This document shows, one piece after another, positions 58,684 to 64,000 of a stretch of 64,000 nucleotides of DNA. How positions within the stretch are numbered: position 1 is the stretch's first letter; each line of letters opens with the position of its first letter. Below the pieces are notes generated by a model. It made no database searches and had not been told where the DNA came from. It was given only the letters and a program-made list of their open reading frames with translations. The translations under genes and the position numbers were made by a program. This DNA is from GCA-016699835 sp964543905. Lineage in GTDB: Bacteria; Planctomycetota; Phycisphaerae; Phycisphaerales; UBA1924. The DNA lies in assembly GCA_964543905.1 (NCBI GenBank), contig CAZIZO010000002.1, positions 248,001 to 312,000 of the forward strand. The letters run 5' to 3'.

Positions 58684-61059
58684 ATGCGTGGTTTCGTCCG
58701 ATCGCCCAAGTCTGAACTTCTCCCCCAACTCCGACCGGGGTTCTTTGGGCGCCTCCTTCGCCGTTTCGCCGGGTGCGCCGACGCTTCTCCCCTCACGCTC
58801 GAGAGCCTTGAATCAAGAACGCTCCTCTCCGGCACGCCCTTCCCCGCGATCGCCGATCTGGAGAACGCCAACAATCCGGTCGTCCGGTGGGAAACGACCT
58901 ACGGCGACGTTGATATCGAACTCTTCTCCTTCGCGGGCTCCGGGGGCAACGGCGCGCCCAACACCGTCAACAACTTCCTCAACTACGTCACCTCGGGGCG
59001 CTACGACGAAACCTTCTTCCACCGCTCCATCCCCGGGGTCAACAACATCGGCATCCTCCAGGGCGGCGGCTTCCGTTACAAGAACGGCACGGGGCTGGCC
59101 CAGCCTACTCGCGACCCCGCGATTGCGTTCGAGACCTCGGGCCGCTCCAACTCCGCCCGCACCATCGCGATGGCGCGGACGCAGGACGTCAACAGCGCGA
59201 CCGCCGAGTTCTTCATCAACTACATCGACAACCCGAATCTCAGCCTCCCCAACAACAACTATGCCGTGTTCGGGCGCGTCATCCAAGGCTGGTCCGTGAT
59301 CCAGACCATCCAGAACCTCACCACCCGCGACCTCTCCAACGACCCCGCCTTTTCGGGCACGAGCCTCCCGATTGGGACGACCGACGTTCCCACCACCGCC
59401 AACTACAACCAAGCCTCCGGCGTTCGTGAGAACGCCCTGGTCAACCTCATCAACGCCGAGATCATCAAGCCCATCGGCAACACCGGCTTCTTTACCCAAG
59501 AAGTCGCCTATCCGGATGGCTTCAGTTCTCCCTTCTCTTCCGAAACCCTCGGCCTCTTCAATCCCAACGGCACGCTTGCGAAGTACCAGATCATCGCTCG
59601 GTACGAGCGGTACGACGACACTACCCAGAACCGCGACGTCGTGATCGCCTCCGGCGATCTCGATGCGAATCAAAAACTCTCGATCGATCTGGCCAATCCG
59701 GGCTCGGGCCGAACCGCCGTCCGCACCGAAGTTCCCTACGCCCTGGTTGTCCAAACGTCGCTGCCCACCAGCACGGTCAATCCGCAGTCCATCGTGGCCG
59801 CGAGCAACCGGCGCGACTTCGGCGCGAGCGTGGGCGACTCCTTCTTCCCGACTACGGGCACCTCCACCGGCGCCGATTCCACCGCGCTGCGCACCTGGGA
59901 CTTCGCCCGCATCGAGCGCGGCGATTCGAGCCGCGAGTTCCTGGTCTGGCAAAACCTCTCCGAGTTCACGGCCACCATCACCGTCTCGTTCTACTCCGAG
60001 AACACCATCATCCCCGATTCTTTCCAGTTCACCCTGGCGCCCTATCGCCGCGGCGGGGTGGAAGTGTTCAGCCTCGGGCTGGACACCACACGCGATGTCA
60101 ACGGGAACTTTCCCAACTACTCGGCTCGGGTGACGAGCGACCGCCCGATCGTCGCCGCGCTCTCCGATTGGGATCTCCCGCTCACGGGCGTCGACCCTGC
60201 CACCGCCCACACACCCGCCTTCGGCGGCGTGGGCGTCGCCGGCGGGGGCGCCACGATCGGCGCCCTGAGCAACCTCGAAATCAGGGACAACTTCTCCAAT
60301 CAGGTCTCGCTGTTCAACCCAAACTCCATCCCCGTCGTCGTGGTTCTCAGTTACTGGACGAACGGTCGGACCCCGGGAACGAACCCCGCTCAAGAAACGG
60401 TGGTCGTTCTCGCCAACTCCCGCAAGGACGTCGAACTGGATCGCACCCGAACCGGGACGGCCTCGGGAGATCGCTTCAGCGTTTCCTTCACGTCCAGCGG
60501 GAACCAGAACATCGCCGCGTCGTACACCAGCGTGGAAACGACCTCCCGGAACCAGACCATTCCGGGCCGCCGCTCAGACGGCGTGCAGATGAACTTCCTC
60601 GGCTCGATCGCGTCCAGCGCCGCGTTTGCCGACGGGCTCATCGACCCCGGGCGCGACACCACCACGCAATCCGAGATCATCTCCATCTACAACCCGTTCG
60701 CCAGCACCGACGTCACGTTCTCCTACACCGTCACCGCGGTCTTCTCCGACCAATCCACGATCACAATCTCCACCGGCACCATTGGCTCGCGCCAGCGCCT
60801 TGACCTCGAACTCCTTTCCAACGCGGCGCTCCGCGCGAAGGCGGGCTCCGACGTCGCGTTCCGCAACTACGGGCTGCTCGTCACCGGCACCGCCTCGGGC
60901 ACCACCAGCGGCACGGTCAGCACGGCGGGAGTTGTCTCCTTGATCCGCAAGGACGCCTCTCTTGGTCGAAGCGTCGCCTTGAATCCCTTGTGGAGCGGCA
61001 CCGCCATTTCGCTCTCCGACTCCATCTTCCTCCCGGGCAGTGGAGGAATCGGGGGCTAG
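58684..61059 (+). CDS. Cyclophilin-type peptidylprolyl isomerase domain surface protein with LEPR-XLL motif
   Basis: A 791-residue exported protein. The N-terminus has the LESLESRTLLSG string, an LEPR-XLL-like motif found in planctomycete large surface proteins. A cyclophilin-like domain follows (about 65-240): TTYGDVDIELF, NTVNNFLNYV, FFHRSIPGV and AMARTQDVNSATAEFFINYIDN. The rest is about 480 residues of beta-rich repeats (YNPFASTDVTF, ASYTSVETTSRN). A prolyl isomerase on the cell surface is unusual and may help fold secreted proteins. ATG 58684 has GGGAGTTTGCG before it; a 257-base leader separates it from the PEGA gene. Confidence 0.83.
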   Translation: MRGFVRSPKSELLPQLRPGFFGRLLRRFAGCADASPLTLESLESRTLLSGTPFPAIADLENANNPVVRWETTYGDVDIELFSFAGSGGNGAPNTVNNFLNYVTSGRYDETFFHRSIPGVNNIGILQGGGFRYKNGTGLAQPTRDPAIAFETSGRSNSARTIAMARTQDVNSATAEFFINYIDNPNLSLPNNNYAVFGRVIQGWSVIQTIQNLTTRDLSNDPAFSGTSLPIGTTDVPTTANYNQASGVRENALVNLINAEIIKPIGNTGFFTQEVAYPDGFSSPFSSETLGLFNPNGTLAKYQIIARYERYDDTTQNRDVVIASGDLDANQKLSIDLANPGSGRTAVRTEVPYALVVQTSLPTSTVNPQSIVAASNRRDFGASVGDSFFPTTGTSTGADSTALRTWDFARIERGDSSREFLVWQNLSEFTATITVSFYSENTIIPDSFQFTLAPYRRGGVEVFSLGLDTTRDVNGNFPNYSARVTSDRPIVAALSDWDLPLTGVDPATAHTPAFGGVGVAGGGATIGALSNLEIRDNFSNQVSLFNPNSIPVVVVLSYWTNGRTPGTNPAQETVVVLANSRKDVELDRTRTGTASGDRFSVSFTSSGNQNIAASYTSVETTSRNQTIPGRRSDGVQMNFLGSIASSAAFADGLIDPGRDTTTQSEIISIYNPFASTDVTFSYTVTAVFSDQSTITISTGTIGSRQRLDLELLSNAALRAKAGSDVAFRNYGLLVTGTASGTTSGTVSTAGVVSLIRKDASLGRSVALNPLWSGTAISLSDSIFLPGSGGIGG

Positions 61060-61104
61060 TCCGTCTTCGTCTCCCCATCCTCGCCCGCGCCTAGCCTCAC
61101 CTCC

Positions 61105-63027
61105 GTGTCCCCCTTCTGGTCCTTCGCCCGCCGCATGTTCCGCTACCGGCTCCTCATGGTCGGGGCGATCTGCATGGTCTTCCTCTCCGCGGTCAGCCTC
61201 AGCACGGGGCTGTTGGGCGCCCTCCCCGTCGTCGAGAGCATCATCGGTGGCGAGCACAAGGAACTCGCCGAACTCGCCCGCGACTGGAACGCCAAGATCG
61301 ACGACGCCAAGATGCTCCACGGCCTCGTCCGGGAGTTCCGAATCCCCGAGGATGTGATCGCCCGACTTCCAACCGGCCCCTTCACGGCGCTCGCCTGCAT
61401 CATGGGCGCCCTCTGCCTCCTGGCGGTCTTTGGGTCTCTCACAACCTTCCTCCACGCCTATCTCGCGCTAACCATCGTCAACCGGACCGTCACCGGAATC
61501 CGGCGCGAGGCGTTCCACGCCATCGTCCGCTCTCCCCTTGCCCAAATGGTCAACGAGGGCGCCACGGATGCCGTCAGCCGCATCGTCAACGACACCCGCG
61601 CGCTGGGCGACGGCCTCAACATGTTGCTGAGCAAGGGGGTGCTCCAAGTCTTCAAGGGCATCGCCGCGTTCCTGGTCGCGTTGGCCATGAGTTGGCCCGT
61701 CACCCTCATCTCGGCCTTGGTCGCGCCCATCCTCTACACCATCATCCGCCGACTGGGGAAGAAGATCAAAAAGGGCGCCGGCCGCGCCCTCGAATCCCAG
61801 AGCGAACTGCTGGGGATCGCGAACGAAACCCTGGGCGGGCTCCGCGCGGTGAAGGTCAATACCGCCGAGCGTCTTGCGGCCGGTCGCTTCCATCGCGTGA
61901 ACAAGCGTGTCCTCGCGGAACTCAACAAGGTGAGGACGGCGCGCGCGGTCGCGAGCCCGCTGACGGAGATGCTCTCGATCTTTCTGCTCTGCGGCCTGGT
62001 CCTCGCCGCCGGACACCTCATCATCCATAGCAGTTCCACCTTCGCGGTCTTCAAGCCCGAGCAGATGATGCTCGCCCTGGGCTCGCTCGCGGTCGCCGGC
62101 GCCTCGCTCAAACCTCTGACGGGCATCATCAACGACATCCAGGCCGCCGCCCCCGCGGCCGAGCGTGTCGCCGACCTGCTCGCGATGGAGCAGGAGCCCG
62201 GGCACGGACCGGGGCTCGCGAAACTCCCGCGCCACGCTGCCGGCGGCGCCATCCAGTTCCGTGATGTCACCTTTTCCTACCACGGCCAATCCGCTCCGGC
62301 CCTTCGTCGGGTCTCGCTCGTGGTCCCCCACGGCCGGCGCGTCGCCATTGTCGGGCCCAACGGCTGCGGCAAGACCACGCTTTTAGGCCTCGTGCCCAGG
62401 CTCTTTGATCCACAGGCGGGCGACATCCTGATCGATGGGATCAACGTTCGTGACGTCTCCGTCCGCTCCCTCCGCTCCCAGATCGGCGTTGTCACGCAGG
62501 AGACTGTGCTCTTCCGCGGGACGATCCGTGAGAACATCGCGCTCGGCGCCGAGGGCGTGACCGACGATCGCATCATCGCCGCGGCCCGGCGCGCCCGCGC
62601 GCACGACTTCATTATGGCCCTTCCCCACGGCTACGACACCCCCGTCGCCGAGCAGGGTCTTTCCCTCTCCGGCGGGCAGCGCCAGCGGATCGCCATCGCT
62701 CGCGCCATCCTCCGCGATCCCACCATCCTCATCCTCGACGAAGCCACGAGCATGATCGACGCGGAGAGCGAGGCGCACATCGCCGCCGCACTCAACGAGT
62801 TCTGCGTCGGTCGCACCTGCCTCATCGTCGCCCACCGACTCGCCACCGTCATCCACTCCGACCTCATCGTCGTCATGGAGGCCGGACAGATCGTCGATCA
62901 GGGTCGGCACGACGAACTCCTGCAGCGCTGCCCCGTCTATCGCTCGCTCGTCCAGCACCACTTCGGCATCGACGCGGCCGAAGGACCAGCCCGATCCAGC
63001 CGATCCGAGCACTCTGCTTGTCCATGA
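61105..63027 (+). CDS. ABC exporter, MsbA-like (fused permease and ATPase)
   Basis: A 640-residue half-transporter: six membrane helices (1-345) with a long external segment after the first helix, and an ATP-binding domain with Walker A GPNGCGKTT, signature LSGGQRQRIAIARA and Walker B ILILDEAT. The sequence is of the lipid A/multidrug exporter group, so a lipid, glycolipid or peptide substrate is likely. GTG 61105 is used; 45 bases separate it from the cyclophilin gene. A terminator-like hairpin lies 140 bases after the stop. Confidence 0.9.
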   Translation: MSPFWSFARRMFRYRLLMVGAICMVFLSAVSLSTGLLGALPVVESIIGGEHKELAELARDWNAKIDDAKMLHGLVREFRIPEDVIARLPTGPFTALACIMGALCLLAVFGSLTTFLHAYLALTIVNRTVTGIRREAFHAIVRSPLAQMVNEGATDAVSRIVNDTRALGDGLNMLLSKGVLQVFKGIAAFLVALAMSWPVTLISALVAPILYTIIRRLGKKIKKGAGRALESQSELLGIANETLGGLRAVKVNTAERLAAGRFHRVNKRVLAELNKVRTARAVASPLTEMLSIFLLCGLVLAAGHLIIHSSSTFAVFKPEQMMLALGSLAVAGASLKPLTGIINDIQAAAPAAERVADLLAMEQEPGHGPGLAKLPRHAAGGAIQFRDVTFSYHGQSAPALRRVSLVVPHGRRVAIVGPNGCGKTTLLGLVPRLFDPQAGDILIDGINVRDVSVRSLRSQIGVVTQETVLFRGTIRENIALGAEGVTDDRIIAAARRARAHDFIMALPHGYDTPVAEQGLSLSGGQRQRIAIARAILRDPTILILDEATSMIDAESEAHIAAALNEFCVGRTCLIVAHRLATVIHSDLIVVMEAGQIVDQGRHDELLQRCPVYRSLVQHHFGIDAAEGPARSSRSEHSACP

Positions 63028-63373
63028 CCGCCGGGCAGGCGTGTGTTTTCGCCGGTCGCGCGAGCCACCCCCCGCCGACTTCTGGCCGCATCCCTCACCC
63101 GCCGCTGCTCGATCCCCAGATTTTCTTGTCCCCATGCGCCGCCGCACGACGCGTTGGGTCTGATCCACCGACCCCATGGGTCGGCGTTGTTTCTTGCGCG
63201 GGCAGATTCCCGCCTCGCCTTCCTCATCGAGAATAACAGTCGCATCCCCGCAATCCGATCGTGCACCGCCGACATTCCGATCCGCTCGATGGCCCCGCGT
63301 TCGCACGGGCGTCGCGTTGATTGGGCATCGTCACCACGGGCCACGCCCGCACTCGCATACGAAGGAGTTGGTC
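63028..63373. other. Intergenic region before the last gene
   Basis: These 346 bases hold no supported gene. The hairpin at 63168-63184 is the only clear structure. The promoter of the secreted gene at 63374 is expected near the end, and AAGGAG at 63362-63367 is its ribosome binding site. Confidence 0.4.
63168..63196 (+). terminator. Likely terminator after the ABC exporter
   Basis: CCGACCC at 63168-63174 pairs perfectly with GGGTCGG at 63178-63184 around a CAT loop, followed after two bases by TTGTTTCTT. The T tract is interrupted but the orientation fits the exporter gene. Confidence 0.65.
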
Positions 63374-64000
63374 ATGGATCTGAAGGGAATGTCGTCCGCG
63401 TCACTGCTCGTCGCCGTCGCGGGACTCGCGTTGGCTTCACCGGCCTCCGGGATCATCCTGAACTGGGCCACGGCAAGCAGCGGCCCGGCCTCGCTCGCCA
63501 CGCGCTGGACCCCAACCCAGGTGCCGACGAACACCGATGATCTGGTGTTCAACTGCACCGCGGGCGTGCAGTCCTACACCGTGACCTTCGACGCTGCCGT
63601 CAATACCAGTCGGTCCATCGCCGTGCGTCAGGACAACGTGACCTTGTCGATGAGCAGCACGCACAACACGACCAACGGGGTAGCCATCGCCGACCTCGCG
63701 GGCGATGTCGCCACGGCCACCCTTTCCAGTGGCGGGTGGAGTTCCGGCCCGCTCGGTTCCGTCAACGTTGGTGACGCCTTCAACTCCACCGGCACGTTCA
63801 ACGTGACCGGCACCAACACGACCTTTGTGGTCCTGGGCAATAGTGATCTGTTCGTCGGGAACAACGGCACGGGAACCCTCAACATCAATGGGTCCGGCAC
63901 CGTCACCTGCAACGACAGCATGAGCGTCGGCCAGGGCAGTTCCGCGAACGCCACCCTCACCGTCTCAGGGGCCTCCGCCATCCCACCCTTCGGACGCTCC
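63374..64000 (+). CDS. Secreted beta-strand-repeat protein, 5' part only
   Basis: At least 209 residues, open at the right edge. The signal peptide (MDLKGMSSASLLVAVAGLAL, cut near ASG) is followed by Asn/Thr/Ser/Gly-rich strands such as TGTLNINGSGTVTC and VGQGSSANATLTVSGAS, a pattern of autotransporter-associated or pectate-lyase-like beta helices. Such proteins often end in a PEP-CTERM or dockerin tail in these bacteria, which cannot be seen here. AAGGAG precedes ATG 63374. Role: probably extracellular or surface. Confidence 0.75.
   Translation, partial: MDLKGMSSASLLVAVAGLALASPASGIILNWATASSGPASLATRWTPTQVPTNTDDLVFNCTAGVQSYTVTFDAAVNTSRSIAVRQDNVTLSMSSTHNTTNGVAIADLAGDVATATLSSGGWSSGPLGSVNVGDAFNSTGTFNVTGTNTTFVVLGNSDLFVGNNGTGTLNINGSGTVTCNDSMSVGQGSSANATLTVSGASAIPPFGRS

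Overview
The window is a high-GC chromosomal segment from a planctomycete, most likely class Phycisphaerae (order Phycisphaerales). The assignment rests on four secreted proteins carrying the C-terminal 'GC-type dockerin' tail (DDG-rich half-repeats ending in Gly-Cys), a surface protein with an LEPR-XLL-like motif, a Ser/Thr kinase fused to TPRs, a prepilin-type H-X9-like protein, and Tat-exported Gfo/Idh oxidoreductases. Many genes use GTG or TTG starts and lack a strong Shine-Dalgarno sequence. About 53 genes are supported; there is no rRNA, no convincing tRNA, no CRISPR array and no recognisable insertion sequence.

Layout. 0.4-7.2 kb: an MlaF-like ABC ATPase, a SnoaL-like protein with a histone-H1-like tail, lysS, a tiny basic protein, dnaX (with a clear programmed -1 frameshift site) and a glycosyltransferase. 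7.5-24.8 kb: secreted dockerin-tagged proteins (a triple-repeat protein, an FG-GAP/Ig protein, a small protein and a class A beta-lactamase-like protein) interleaved with two divergent glycosyltransferases, an orphan nuoF, a cyclodeaminase-like gene, a TPR kinase, a vWA protein and a 2-hydroxyacid dehydrogenase. 24.8-27.6 kb: gatC-gatA and a zinc-ribbon membrane protein.

27.6-40.9 kb is a surface-glycan locus: two SAM methyltransferases, a hexapeptide acyltransferase, a nucleotide-sugar epimerase, two family 2 glycosyltransferases, a ChbG-type deacetylase, a GNAT-fold protein, an FkbH-type enzyme translationally coupled to an acyl carrier protein, a DUF3473-type polysaccharide deacetylase and a family 4 glycosyltransferase (coupled to tmk). 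The FkbH-ACP-GNAT set suggests decoration of the glycan with a carrier-bound glyceryl (or similar) group and is the best candidate for an under-described system here.

41-47.4 kb: a TetR/AhpD-like pair with matching operator-like palindromes, ubiX, two DinB-family genes, an MFS transporter, and divergently overlapping apbE and SUMF1-like genes. 47.5-53 kb: a carbohydrate catabolic run of two Tat-exported Gfo/Idh oxidoreductases, a GH29-type fucosidase and a Tat-exported xylose-isomerase-like protein. 53-64 kb: a prepilin-like protein, a lipoprotein MsrB, an orphan AAA/DUF4143 ATPase, sucD, a PEGA lipoprotein, a surface cyclophilin, an MsbA-like exporter and the 5' part of a large secreted beta-strand-repeat protein that runs off the right edge.

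All functional calls come from reading motifs by eye; no database search was run.
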